7,774 bases of DNA. It comes from Terriglobia bacterium. GTDB taxonomy: Bacteria; Acidobacteriota; Terriglobia; UBA7540. Every line of letters begins with the position of its first letter. The first letter of the stretch is position 1. This document shows positions 1 to 6,833 of the stretch, in pieces. The stretch spans positions 1-7,774 of the forward strand of contig JASIKV010000180.1 of the NCBI GenBank assembly GCA_030049455.1, written 5' to 3'. The notes below the pieces were generated by a model. It was given only the letters and a program-made list of their open reading frames with translations. It was not told the origin of the DNA and did not search any database. Position numbers and translations under genes: made by a program.

Positions 1-71
1 CGCACGGCCTCCCGCACGGAGTGAATTCCATAGACAACATCGGGCCTTTCACTGTCTTCGCGATGATGCAA
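1..71 (-). CDS. rlmB: RlmB/TrmH-family 23S rRNA 2'-O-methyltransferase, N-terminal fragment (runs off left edge)
   Basis: Read on the minus strand, the frame beginning at 71 gives (M)HHREDSERPDVVYGIHSV, then REAV, and stays open to the window edge. The VYGIHSVREAV segment matches the start of the SpoU/TrmH substrate-binding domain of RlmB-type methyltransferases, which characteristically open with YGIHxVxxAL a few residues from the N terminus. These enzymes methylate the 2'-O of a guanosine in 23S rRNA using S-adenosylmethionine. A TTG at 71-69 is chosen as start because GAGAGGA lies about 5 nt upstream and places YGIH at residues 14-17, as expected. An in-frame GTG at 98-96 would overlap the gltX stop by 4 nt but has no clear ribosome binding site. 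The gene follows gltX by 23 bp, so co-transcription is likely. Only about 23 codons are visible, so the catalytic knot domain cannot be checked. Confidence 0.7.
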   Translation of the reverse strand, partial: MHHREDSERPDVVYGIHSVREAV

Positions 72-94
72 TTCGTTCCTCTCAAGGCGCGCAG

Positions 95-1600
95 TCACAG
101 TTGAAAACCCGCCGCAGCCCTGAATTCACGCAGTCGCTCGGCCACGCCTTTCACGTGTTTCGCCAGCGGCAATTTGGCACCTTCCTCGTAAATGGGAATC
201 AGCTTCTCGAGTTCCGGTCCCGAATTCGCGCTGGTCAGCGCCATGCGAATCGGATGGAACAAGTCCTTCCCCTTTTTGCCTGTCGATTTCTGCACGGTCT
301 TGGTGATTTCCCGAAAGCGCTCGTAAGTCAGCGTACTCTCCGCGAGCGTCATGGGGATAAACGCAGCAAGGACTTCACGAACTGCCGGGTTTGAAATGAG
401 TTCCTGAAACTCCGGGGTGGCAAGCGCGGCCTGCGCATCAAAATCGAAAACGATTCTAGCCGCCGCAGGGATTTCCGAAAGCAAACTGATGTTTTTCAGT
501 ACGGCGTCAAGCACACGTTCAATCCATGCCAGCACTCCCGGCCCCGGCGGGGAATTCACCAGACCTGCGGCTTGCAGAAACGGCACCGCAAGCTCAGCCA
601 GGCGTCGCGGGGGGCACTCCTTCATATAATGCCGGTTCAACCAGTTCAGCTTGTCGGTATCGAACACCGCAGGGCTCTTTGTAATGTGGTCGAGGGAGAA
701 CTGTTTGACCAGTTCCTCATTGCTCAGAATTTCGGTTTTTCCATCGGCGGGCGACCACCCAAGCAGCGCAAGGTAATTGCGCAGCGCTTCGGGAAGAATC
801 CCCATCTCGCGGAAGCTCTCCAAGGAGGTCGCTCCGTGGCGCTTGGAAAGCCGCGTGCGGTCTGGACCCAGAATGGTGGAAAGGTGCGCGAACTCCGGCG
901 GTTGCCAGCCGAAGGCGCGGTAGAGGGCAAGCTGGCGCGGCGTGTTGGAAATGTGATCGTCGCCGCGAATCACGTGCGTAATCTCCATCAGGTGGTCGTC
1001 CACCACGGCGGCAAAGTTGTAGGCGGGCAGGCCCTCGGAGCGCACCAGGATGGGGTCGCCGATGACTTCGCTGGAAATGGTAGTGGGGCCGTGCACGCGA
1101 TCGATCCAGAAGAAGCTGCTTTCCACAATCTTCAAGCGTATGGCGGCGGGCTCGCCCGCGGACTTGCGGCGCGCCGCCTCCTCCGGCGGAATCTTTCGGC
1201 AGCGCCCGGAATAAATCGGCTGGCGGCCAGCTTTCAGCGCTTCTTCGCGCTCGGCTTCCAGTTGCTCGGCGGAACAAAAGCAATAATAGGCATGACCTTG
1301 CGCAATCAACTTCGCAGCGTGCTGGTCATAGATCTCGCGACGCTCCGACTGGCGATAGGGCGCAAACGGCCCGCCCTTGTCCGGCCCTTCGTCCCAGTCG
1401 ATGCCGAACCAGCGCAGGTCTTCAATCAACTGCCGCTCGTACTCGGGCTTTGAGCGCTCCGCGTCCGTGTCCTCAATGCGCAAAATGTTGGCGCCGCCCT
1501 CATGCCGCGCGAACAGCCAGTTGAACAGGGCCGTGCGCGCGTTCCCCACGTGCAGGTGGCCGGTGGGGCTGGGGGCAAATCGAACTCGAACTTTGGACAT
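95..1600 (-). CDS. gltX: Glutamyl-tRNA synthetase (class I)
   Basis: This enzyme charges tRNA(Glu) with glutamate in the cytoplasm using ATP. The 501-residue protein is full length for bacterial GluRS. It opens with the Rossmann-fold FAPSPTGHLHVGN segment, with the HIGH-type motif HVGN at residues 17-20. RIEDTD follows at 41-46, the zinc-site cysteines of CFC and GRC at 107, 109 and 134, the GDDHISNTPRQ tRNA/active-site segment at 213-223, and the KMSKS-type motif LSKRH at 251-255. The C-terminal anticodon-binding part includes GKKGKDLFHPIRMALT near 441-456. The start at 1600 is preferred over an in-frame extension to 1771. The family begins with M-x-x-VRVRFAPSPTG, AGAAAGG lies about 13 nt upstream, and the extension would run through the 3' end of vapC. 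The gene begins 50 bp after vapC and ends 23 bp before the probable rlmB start. Whether the enzyme is discriminating or also charges tRNA(Gln) cannot be decided by eye. Confidence 0.97.
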   Translation of the reverse strand: MSKVRVRFAPSPTGHLHVGNARTALFNWLFARHEGGANILRIEDTDAERSKPEYERQLIEDLRWFGIDWDEGPDKGGPFAPYRQSERREIYDQHAAKLIAQGHAYYCFCSAEQLEAEREEALKAGRQPIYSGRCRKIPPEEAARRKSAGEPAAIRLKIVESSFFWIDRVHGPTTISSEVIGDPILVRSEGLPAYNFAAVVDDHLMEITHVIRGDDHISNTPRQLALYRAFGWQPPEFAHLSTILGPDRTRLSKRHGATSLESFREMGILPEALRNYLALLGWSPADGKTEILSNEELVKQFSLDHITKSPAVFDTDKLNWLNRHYMKECPPRRLAELAVPFLQAAGLVNSPPGPGVLAWIERVLDAVLKNISLLSEIPAAARIVFDFDAQAALATPEFQELISNPAVREVLAAFIPMTLAESTLTYERFREITKTVQKSTGKKGKDLFHPIRMALTSANSGPELEKLIPIYEEGAKLPLAKHVKGVAERLREFRAAAGFQL

Positions 1601-1650
1601 GATCCTACGGCCTTTCTCAAGACCCTGGGACAAGACAGGCGAATTCGAGG

Positions 1651-2076
1651 TTACGGCTTGCGGCGGGTCAGCTTGTATACCACGACACTTAGACCGGGAA
1701 TGTCCTCGAAGTCCTGGTGGTTGCGAGTCAGCAGCCGGCAGGAGTGCTGCAAAGCCTGGCTGGCGAGCCACAAGTCTTGCACTCGATATCGATGATAGCG
1801 GCCCATGGCCCTTATCTGCGCCGCAAGCGTTCCGAAAATCATTCCCGTAGCTCCGTCGATTTGCAACAGCGGCTTTCGTTCAAGGATTTGGAGAGCTGCA
1901 TGTCGCTTCAGGCGCGTCGCGGGATTACGCGCAATCTCCGCCCCAAAGCGCAGTTCGGCGAGAGTCACAGGCGACATAAAAACGTCATCGCCTCGCGTTA
2001 GCACCTCGACATCAGCGGGAGCCAGAACTCCCTCGTGGACGTCGATCCAAACGCAAGTGTCCATTAAGAACGCCAT
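1651..2076 (-). CDS. vapC: VapC-type PIN-domain toxin ribonuclease
   Basis: The 141-residue protein is a PIN-domain endoribonuclease, normally the toxic half of a VapBC module that cleaves RNA (often tRNA or rRNA) when the antitoxin is lost. Acidic residues fit the Mg2+ site: D6 in MAFLMDTCVWID, E41 in VTLAEL, D101 in VQDLWLASQAL, and the TRNHQDFEDI segment with D122. The length is normal and the frame is intact, so it is probably active. Two starts are possible. ATG at 2076 overlaps the vapB stop by 13 nt and has AAAGG about 13 nt upstream. ATG at 2064 (residue 5) shares one base with the vapB stop as TAATG. The first gives the usual few residues before the catalytic LxDT strand and is used here. 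The overlap implies translational coupling to vapB. The target RNA cannot be read from the sequence. Confidence 0.92.
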   Translation of the reverse strand: MAFLMDTCVWIDVHEGVLAPADVEVLTRGDDVFMSPVTLAELRFGAEIARNPATRLKRHAALQILERKPLLQIDGATGMIFGTLAAQIRAMGRYHRYRVQDLWLASQALQHSCRLLTRNHQDFEDIPGLSVVVYKLTRRKP

Positions 2077-2339
2077 GGATCGCGAATGCCTTTGTCGAGC
2101 CTGCTGCCCCTCCAGCGTCCGCTGCGGCTATCCGCCTCCCATGTGGCGGCGGCATCGGGAGAAAGGGTCCGGTAGACGTCTCCCAAGGCTTCTACTGCCG
2201 TTTGACGCGCAGGACCCGGAATGAGACGGGCCACCTGCCTGTGGTTTCGTTCGATCACCAAATCCTGGCCGTCAACAGAGATTCTGTCCAACACTCGACG
2301 AAGATTGCGCGCCAAGTTGGTTGCTGTAATGGTTTTCAT
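2064..2339 (-). CDS. vapB: VapB-type antitoxin, Phd/YefM-like
   Basis: The 91-residue protein starts MKTITATNLARNLRRVLDRI and continues with GQDLVIERNHRQVARLIPG. This is the typical N-terminal dimerisation and DNA-binding fold of Phd/YefM-like antitoxins: A-T-N-LARNL helix, then V-I-E-R-x-x-x-x-V-A-R-L-I-P strand. The polar, Trp/Arg-rich C-terminal tail (about residues 60-91) would be the part that wraps and neutralises the PIN toxin. It directly precedes and overlaps vapC, as antitoxins usually do. The frame is open upstream to 2555, but residues before the chosen Met are low-complexity read-through of surE. The chosen ATG lies 25 bp downstream of the operator-like inverted repeat and has a weak GGAAA ribosome site. 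Autoregulation by the VapBC complex is expected from the family and fits that site. Confidence 0.88.
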   Translation of the reverse strand: MKTITATNLARNLRRVLDRISVDGQDLVIERNHRQVARLIPGPARQTAVEALGDVYRTLSPDAAATWEADSRSGRWRGSRLDKGIRDPWRS

Positions 2340-2363
2340 GGTGTTTTTCCGAAGTGCGTAAAA

Positions 2364-2378
2364 TCTGATTCTATCAGA
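2364..2378 (-). promoter_or_regulatory. Candidate vapBC operator overlapping an extended -10 promoter
   Basis: On the minus strand, TCTGAT-AGA-ATCAGA is a perfect 6-bp inverted repeat with a 3-nt centre. It contains TGATAGAAT (2376-2368), an extended -10 box of the TGnTATAAT type with one mismatch; no good -35 is seen. Transcription would begin near 2361, about 22 nt before the vapB ATG. A palindrome covering the -10 of a toxin-antitoxin operon is the expected layout for binding by the antitoxin dimer. Seen: the repeat and box. Inferred: the function. Confidence 0.55.
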
Positions 2379-2394
2379 AAAGACAAAATCGCTG

Positions 2395-3156
2395 CTATCT
2401 TTTCGCCGGCGACAGCTCCGGCAGCCAGCGCGCGACACGGCTGAGGCTGGCGTGGTGCGTCCGGTCAACCTGAAGCGGCGTAATCGAGACTTCGTGTGCG
2501 AGGATGGCGCCGTAATCGGAATCGGGCTCGACGTCGGCCAACTCAATTGTTTCATCCAGCCAATAGTTCGGGCGGCCGCGCGGATCCACGTGCTTCACGA
2601 CAATGTTCTGGGTAATCTTCTGGCTCTGCCGGGTCACACGCACGCCGCGAATCTCGCCCCGCGGCACGTTCACGTTCAGGCACATTCCCGGCTCCAACCC
2701 GTCCTGCAGAATCCTGGCGGCAAGCTGCCCGGCGAAGGCTGCGGCCCCCGAAAAATCCAGATCCTTGCGCGAGGCCAGCGAAATGGCGAAAGACTGCACG
2801 CCGTGCACGGCGCCTTCCATCGCTGCCCCCACGGTTCCGGAGTAAACGACATTCTCGCCCAGATTTCCGCCGGCATTGATTCCGCTCACCAGCAGGTCGG
2901 GCCGCTGCGGGAGAATGTGGTAGAGCGCGAGGATCACCGAATCCGCGGGCGTGCCGCTGACAGCATAATGGCGGTCGTCGATGCGGTGGATGCGCAAGGG
3001 CGTGTGCAGGCTGATGGCCTGGCTATTGGCGCTCATTTCGCGGTCCGGTGCAATTACCGTGACCTCTCCGACAGCGGCCAGGCCCTGCTCCAGCGCTTTG
3101 ATGCCCGGGGCGCTGATGCCATCGTCGTTGGTGATCAAAATCCGTTTCTGGGGCAT
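2395..3156 (-). CDS. surE: 5'/3'-nucleotidase SurE
   Basis: SurE is a metal-dependent phosphatase that removes phosphate from nucleoside 5'- and 3'-monophosphates, and in some species from short polyphosphate. It is cytoplasmic and linked to stationary-phase survival. The 253-residue product has the family's motifs in order: ILITNDDG (metal-binding D11, D12), VIAPDREMSANSQAIS (S42), AVSGTPADSV (66-74), LLVSGINAGGNLGENVVYSGTVGAAMEG (88-115), and the C-terminal ITPLQVDRTHHASL. The start at 3156 gives MPQKRILITNDDG with GGA 7 nt upstream. An in-frame ATG at 3180 adds eight residues without a clear ribosome site and is less like the family. The usual neighbours pcm and nlpD are absent. vapB follows 55 bp downstream on the same strand, with its own candidate promoter in between. 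Confidence 0.97.
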   Translation of the reverse strand: MPQKRILITNDDGISAPGIKALEQGLAAVGEVTVIAPDREMSANSQAISLHTPLRIHRIDDRHYAVSGTPADSVILALYHILPQRPDLLVSGINAGGNLGENVVYSGTVGAAMEGAVHGVQSFAISLASRKDLDFSGAAAFAGQLAARILQDGLEPGMCLNVNVPRGEIRGVRVTRQSQKITQNIVVKHVDPRGRPNYWLDETIELADVEPDSDYGAILAHEVSITPLQVDRTHHASLSRVARWLPELSPAKR

Positions 3157-3438
3157 GTGGTTTTCCGTTGCAGGCGCCATTGCGAGCCGGCGTGAGCTTC
3201 ATTGCACGGCAGAGCGCGAAATTTTGAATCTGGGGCTCTGAATCCTGCTCTTTAAGTTTTTAGCATGCACCCTCAACTTCGTCCAGATGATTCCGCATTT
3301 GGTGGTAACATCGGCGTGCGGGGGCTCCTGCCAACCAAGCCACGGCAGCGCGGAATAGCGGTTCCACTCGCGATGCGCGGTCCCTGCAGCGCTGTGAAAT
3401 AGGAAGTAGGAACAGAAAATTTCCCGGGGGAAAGATTC
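3157..3438. other. Divergent intergenic region between surE and the propeller/DUF3604 gene
   Basis: This gap of about 280 bp has no convincing gene. It must hold promoters for both directions. TGAATC occurs twice with a 14-bp period at 3225 and 3239. CAGCGC at 3346-3351 can pair with GCGCTG at 3389-3394 across a 37-nt interval, which is too loose to call a structured RNA. A GGGGGAAAG ribosome binding site (3426-3434) sits 4 nt before the ATG at 3439 and supports that start. I see no strong -35/-10 pair for the plus-strand gene. Confidence 0.5.
3249..3276 (-). promoter_or_regulatory. Weak candidate promoter for surE
   Basis: On the minus strand, TTGAGG (3276-3271) is followed after 16 nt by TAAAGA (3254-3249). 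Only the TTGA and TA-A positions match the sigma70 consensus, so this is a weak call resting mainly on its position about 90 bp upstream of surE in the divergent gap. Confidence 0.25.
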
Positions 3439-6324
3439 ATGCGCAGAACCGCCGTCTTCATTCTGCTTGCAATTGTCGCTGTTTTGGCCGCAGTTCCGCG
3501 GGACCGCTCGGCGCCGCTTGAGCCGCCCGCCCCGCCCACCGATGAGGCCCGCAGCTTCCGCATCGTCTTCGGAGAAAAACAGGAGCGGCTGGAGGATTAC
3601 TCCGGTTCGCTGAAGCTCGACCAGGGCAAGGTGGTGAACACCACTCCCTGGCGCCTGTTCGACCAGGACTCGGTAACGCCTGACGGTACGTGGAAGCTCC
3701 ACATCAAACGTATTCGGTTTGAAAACCAGCCCGATGATCCCCGTGAAATGGATACGTTCGAACAGGTGCTCAACTATGTTCCCGCCGGGGTCACGGTAAC
3801 CGTGCTGGCGCCACCCACGGCCAGCGCGCAGGTCCACACGGCGCAGGGTGATTTCGGTTTCGTCATGCAGGAGCTTGAGGACGGCGGCCGGCTCTCCTTT
3901 CGCGACGGCGATGTGACCGTACAGCGCACGCCCACAATGGAGCAAATATCGCCGCCACCCCGCGGCACGACTCCGAAGGAGCACGATTATCCTTCCATCT
4001 GTGTTACGCGCAAAGGCGTGGTGTGGATCGCCTGGCAGGCCTACCAGGACCGCGGCGATCTGGTCTACGTTCGCTACTCGACGCCCAAAGGCTGGTCCCA
4101 GCCCGTGCGCATGACCGATGAGAAAGGCGACATTTTCAAAACTGCGGTGGGAGAGGATTCCGCCGGGCGCATCTGGGTGGTGTGGTCGGAAAGGACCGGC
4201 GAAGATTGGGACCTTTACGCGCGCAGGTTCGACGGCAGGAAGTGGACCGCGCGCCAGAAGCTGACGTCCACGGATCACCCCAATCTTTTTCACCGGCTCG
4301 TCGCCGACCCCACCGGCGCTCTGCACCTGGTCTGGATCGGTTACCAGGCAGGCCAATCGCACGTGCTGCTGAGCACTTTGAACGGGGACGACTGGTCGAA
4401 GCCCGTGGAAATCAGCGGAGCGAGTGCGTGGATGCCTGACGCTGCGGGCGACGCGCACGGCAATCTTTATATTGCCTGGGACAGCTATCGCACCGGCAAC
4501 TACGACATTTTCCTGCGCAAGGTCAATGCCGATGGATCGATGGAGCCGATTCAACAGATTACCCACTCGGGGAAATTTCAGGCGCACGTCTCGCTGGCCG
4601 TCGGCCAGGGGCGCGTGTGGCTGGCCTGGGACGAGTCGGGCGAAAACTGGGGCAAAGACTGGAACCGCGATGACCAGTCGCGCGGCACCACGCTGTACTT
4701 CAACCGCCATCCGCGCGTTGCGGTGATGGTGGGCGGAGTATGGAAGGAGCCCGCGGGTGACCTGCGCGCCGCCATACCCATGCGCTACAACCGCTTTATC
4801 GAGGAGCCGCGCCTTGCCGTCGACTCCAACGGCCGCGTCTGGGCCGCACTGCAGATCCGCACCAGCACCGAAGAACAGCGCGTGGACCACTGGGCCGCGG
4901 GCGGGCGATGGGAAAACTTCCTGACCAGCTACGAAGGCGACCATTGGTCCGCTCTCATGCCCATCCCCCATACCAGCTCGCGTCCGGATGGAACCTTCCA
5001 AATCACCCGCGGCACCTCGGGAATCTGGATGACTTGGATCAGCAACAACCGGCGATTCGGCCCCACCTCGGGATTTCAACCCCCCATGAACAAGACAGAG
5101 GCGGGCACGGGCACACACCGAGTGGGCGTGCAGGAAATCGACGCTGCACCCTTCGCGCGCGAGTCGGCCGCCCCCACGCCGCAGCTTCAGGATTTCGCCG
5201 ATCCCCAGGTGAGCTCCACCGTTGTGAACCCCAATGAGCGCGACGACGTGGCGCGCATTCGCGCCTATCGCATCTCACTGAACGGCACATCGCTGCGCAT
5301 CCTGCGCGGCGACTTCCACCGGCATACGGAGATTTCCGGCGACGGCGCGGGCGACGGTTCCGTGGAAGACTATTTCCGCTACATGATGGACGCCGCCTCC
5401 ATGGATACGGGGATCATCTCTGACCACAGCGCCGGCGGCGACAATGAGTACACGTGGTGGCGGACGGAGAAAGCCATCGACCTGTTCCACATCGAGGGCT
5501 ATTACACGCCGCTCTTCGGATATGAGCGCAGCGTCGCCTACCCCAACGGCCATCGCAACGTGGTGTTCCCCGAACGCGGCACGCGCACGCTTCCCATCAG
5601 CGCCGCGGAAAACCAGGGCAAGGTGAACAGCGGCCCCATCCTTTATCCCTACCTGAAGCAGCACCGCGGCATCTGCATGCTGCATTCCCTCGCCACCGAT
5701 CAGGGCTCGGATTACCGCGATAACGATCCGGAGGTGGAACCGCTGGTGGAAATCTATCAGGGTTACCACGCCAACTACGAATACGAAGGCGCGCCGCGCG
5801 CGGAGAGCGCTGATTACCACGTCAGCGCGCACGGAGCCTACCAGCCCGCGGGATTTTACTGGAATGCCCTGGCCAAGGGGTACAAGCTGGGGGTCGAATC
5901 CAGCTCCGACCACATCTCCACGCACAGCTCCTACACGATGATTTATACGCCGTCGATGCAGCGTACCGATATCGTGGAGAGCATGCGCAGCCGCCACGCC
6001 TACGGCGCCACCGACAACATCATCGTGGACTTCCAGGCCGTCGATTCCCAGGGCCGCACCTACATGATGGGTGACTCCTTCAGCGCCACCGCCGCTCCGC
6101 GCCTGAACGTGAAAGTGTACGGAACCTCCACCCTGCAACGCGTGGCGATCATCAAGGACGGGAAGTTCGTCTTCACCACCGCGCCCCAGTCCAGGAACGC
6201 GGAGTTTGTCTACGTCGATAACTCGCCCAGCCCGGGCGAAAGCTGGTATTACGTGCGGGTGATTCAAATGGACCGCAACCTGGCGTGGTCCAGCCCCATC
6301 TGGGTGAAGTACGCGGGGCAGTAG
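3439..6324 (+). CDS. Exported beta-propeller/DUF3604 PHP-like metallohydrolase fusion
   Basis: The 961-residue protein starts MRRTAVFILLAIVAVLAAVP, a signal-peptide-like stretch (positive start, hydrophobic core to about residue 19), so it is probably exported. Residues ~190-540 contain WxxW-type strands at 195 (VWIAW), 245 (IWVVW), 295 (LHLVW), 343 (LYIAW), 393 (VWLAW), 467 (VWAAL) and 529 (IWMTW). The first five are 48-50 residues apart, as in a beta-propeller. Residues ~620-930 match the DUF3604 branch of the PHP-type metallohydrolases: GDFHRHTE (H627, H629), ISDHS (D662, H663), YERS and NGHRN (695-707), MLHS (H749), DNDPEVEPLVEIYQG (761-775), and SSSDHISTHSSY (D824, H825, H829). These His/Asp residues probably bind metals. 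The substrate is unknown; phosphoester or other hydrolysis is only a family-level guess. The gene stands alone on its strand, and no accompanying transporter or regulator is visible. The start is supported by GGGGGAAAG just upstream. Confidence 0.93.
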   Translation: MRRTAVFILLAIVAVLAAVPRDRSAPLEPPAPPTDEARSFRIVFGEKQERLEDYSGSLKLDQGKVVNTTPWRLFDQDSVTPDGTWKLHIKRIRFENQPDDPREMDTFEQVLNYVPAGVTVTVLAPPTASAQVHTAQGDFGFVMQELEDGGRLSFRDGDVTVQRTPTMEQISPPPRGTTPKEHDYPSICVTRKGVVWIAWQAYQDRGDLVYVRYSTPKGWSQPVRMTDEKGDIFKTAVGEDSAGRIWVVWSERTGEDWDLYARRFDGRKWTARQKLTSTDHPNLFHRLVADPTGALHLVWIGYQAGQSHVLLSTLNGDDWSKPVEISGASAWMPDAAGDAHGNLYIAWDSYRTGNYDIFLRKVNADGSMEPIQQITHSGKFQAHVSLAVGQGRVWLAWDESGENWGKDWNRDDQSRGTTLYFNRHPRVAVMVGGVWKEPAGDLRAAIPMRYNRFIEEPRLAVDSNGRVWAALQIRTSTEEQRVDHWAAGGRWENFLTSYEGDHWSALMPIPHTSSRPDGTFQITRGTSGIWMTWISNNRRFGPTSGFQPPMNKTEAGTGTHRVGVQEIDAAPFARESAAPTPQLQDFADPQVSSTVVNPNERDDVARIRAYRISLNGTSLRILRGDFHRHTEISGDGAGDGSVEDYFRYMMDAASMDTGIISDHSAGGDNEYTWWRTEKAIDLFHIEGYYTPLFGYERSVAYPNGHRNVVFPERGTRTLPISAAENQGKVNSGPILYPYLKQHRGICMLHSLATDQGSDYRDNDPEVEPLVEIYQGYHANYEYEGAPRAESADYHVSAHGAYQPAGFYWNALAKGYKLGVESSSDHISTHSSYTMIYTPSMQRTDIVESMRSRHAYGATDNIIVDFQAVDSQGRTYMMGDSFSATAAPRLNVKVYGTSTLQRVAIIKDGKFVFTTAPQSRNAEFVYVDNSPSPGESWYYVRVIQMDRNLAWSSPIWVKYAGQ

Positions 6325-6328
6325 GTGT

Positions 6329-6589
6329 TCAGTTTGAGTTTCGATTCTTTGCACGAAGGTCGGCTCGCAGGAAGGCAAGCCCGATTATCCCAATGAATAT
6401 AGCAGGAACTAATCCCCAGACGTAGGGTGCGAGACCCGCCCCCATGTATATGTCATCCACTTCCATGTGCGAAGCATTCTCAGGTATTCTCCCCCTCAAA
6501 ACTTCTTGTCCTTTTTCCGTAACACCAAGAGAGAAGAAAACAAAGAGTAAGATGGAAAGAGCAAATACTAATTTTGTACGCAACTTCAT
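6329..6589 (-). CDS. Small hypothetical two-helix membrane protein
   Basis: I do not recognise a family. The 86-residue product starts MKLRTKLVFALSILLFVFFS, with a first hydrophobic helix at about residues 7-23. A polar loop of about 30 residues (TEKGQEVLRGRIPENASHMEVDDIYMG) follows, then a second helix at about 52-73, and it ends in a basic tail, RADLRAKNRNSN. By the positive-inside rule both ends would be cytoplasmic and the acidic loop outside. The ATG at 6589 is chosen because AAGGAG lies 7 nt upstream; an in-frame ATG at 6646 would add 19 non-hydrophobic residues and lacks such a site. The gene is convergent with the DUF3604 gene, with only 4 bp between stop codons and no terminator hairpin. 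Its base composition is visibly more AT-rich than its neighbours. A real gene is likely but not certain. Confidence 0.65.
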   Translation of the reverse strand: MKLRTKLVFALSILLFVFFSLGVTEKGQEVLRGRIPENASHMEVDDIYMGAGLAPYVWGLVPAIFIGIIGLAFLRADLRAKNRNSN

Positions 6590-6674
6590 GCCGCCACTCC
6601 TTCCGCCTTGTGCTCCGAATGATTCCACCAATTCCTGCTTGAGCATTTAGCTGGGCATGGTTTTATCATGGCAT

Positions 6675-6699
6675 AGCGACTGGGTCCTTACGAGTCGCT
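6675..6699. repeat. 7-bp perfect inverted repeat, 11-nt loop
   Basis: AGCGACT (6675-6681) and AGTCGCT (6693-6699) are exact reverse complements separated by 11 nt. The site lies between two divergent genes, 36 bp upstream of the predicted -35. It could be a regulator-binding site or a weak hairpin. There is no T-tract on the plus strand, so a terminator is unlikely. Confidence 0.45.
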
Positions 6700-6734
6700 G
6701 GATTTCAAACTGGCCCACCACTTTTTCTCTAGCC

Positions 6735-6763
6735 TTGATTTTCGCTTTTTATTCGCCTATGCT
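6735..6763 (+). promoter_or_regulatory. Candidate sigma70 promoter for the RecA-like gene
   Basis: TTGATT (6735-6740) and TATGCT (6758-6763) each match four of six consensus positions and are spaced by exactly 17 bp. Transcription would start near 6770, leaving a leader of about 64 nt before the ATG at 6834. No SOS-box-like GAAC-N4-GTTC or CTGT-N8-ACAG was found nearby. Confidence 0.5.
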
Positions 6764-6833
6764 CAGGGCGTACTGGTTGGTAAGCAAGAGGCGGTTGTTA
6801 TCTGCCGACTACTTTCTTTTGGGGGAGGAAACC

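Larger units (their letters stand above)
6590..6833. other. AT-richer divergent intergenic region
   Basis: This 244-bp region lies between the small membrane protein gene and the RecA-like gene, which point away from each other. It holds an inverted repeat (6675-6699) and a promoter for the right-hand gene (6735-6763). An open frame from ATG 6657 runs into the downstream gene, but it encodes no conserved sequence before 6834 and is treated as non-coding. TGATAAAA on the minus strand near 6662-6669 could be a -10 for the small membrane protein gene, without a clear -35. Confidence 0.5.

Noticed and set aside
572..1453. 293-codon open frame on the plus strand
   Set aside because: It is entirely antisense to gltX, whose conserved motifs lie on the other strand. 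Composition is shadow-like.
1601..1771. 57-residue N-terminal extension of gltX
   Set aside because: The family starts at VRVRFAPSPTG. The extension overlaps vapC in another frame and has no conserved sequence.
3199..5118. 639-codon open frame on the minus strand
   Set aside because: It lies opposite the DUF3604 gene, has the Arg/His/Val/Gly-rich composition typical of antisense frames in GC-rich DNA, and shows no recognisable motif.
5275..6378. 367-codon open frame on the minus strand
   Set aside because: It is antisense to the motif-bearing C-terminal domain of the DUF3604 protein and overlaps the small membrane protein gene. It shows no family signature.
6657..6833. 59-residue N-terminal extension of the RecA-like protein
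   Set aside because: The predicted promoter lies inside it, the residues look random, and a strong GGAGG site precedes ATG 6834.
6590..6833. LexA/SOS box upstream of the RecA-like gene
   Set aside because: I looked for GAAC-N4-GTTC, CTGT-N8-ACAG and GTTC-N7-GTTC patterns and found none.
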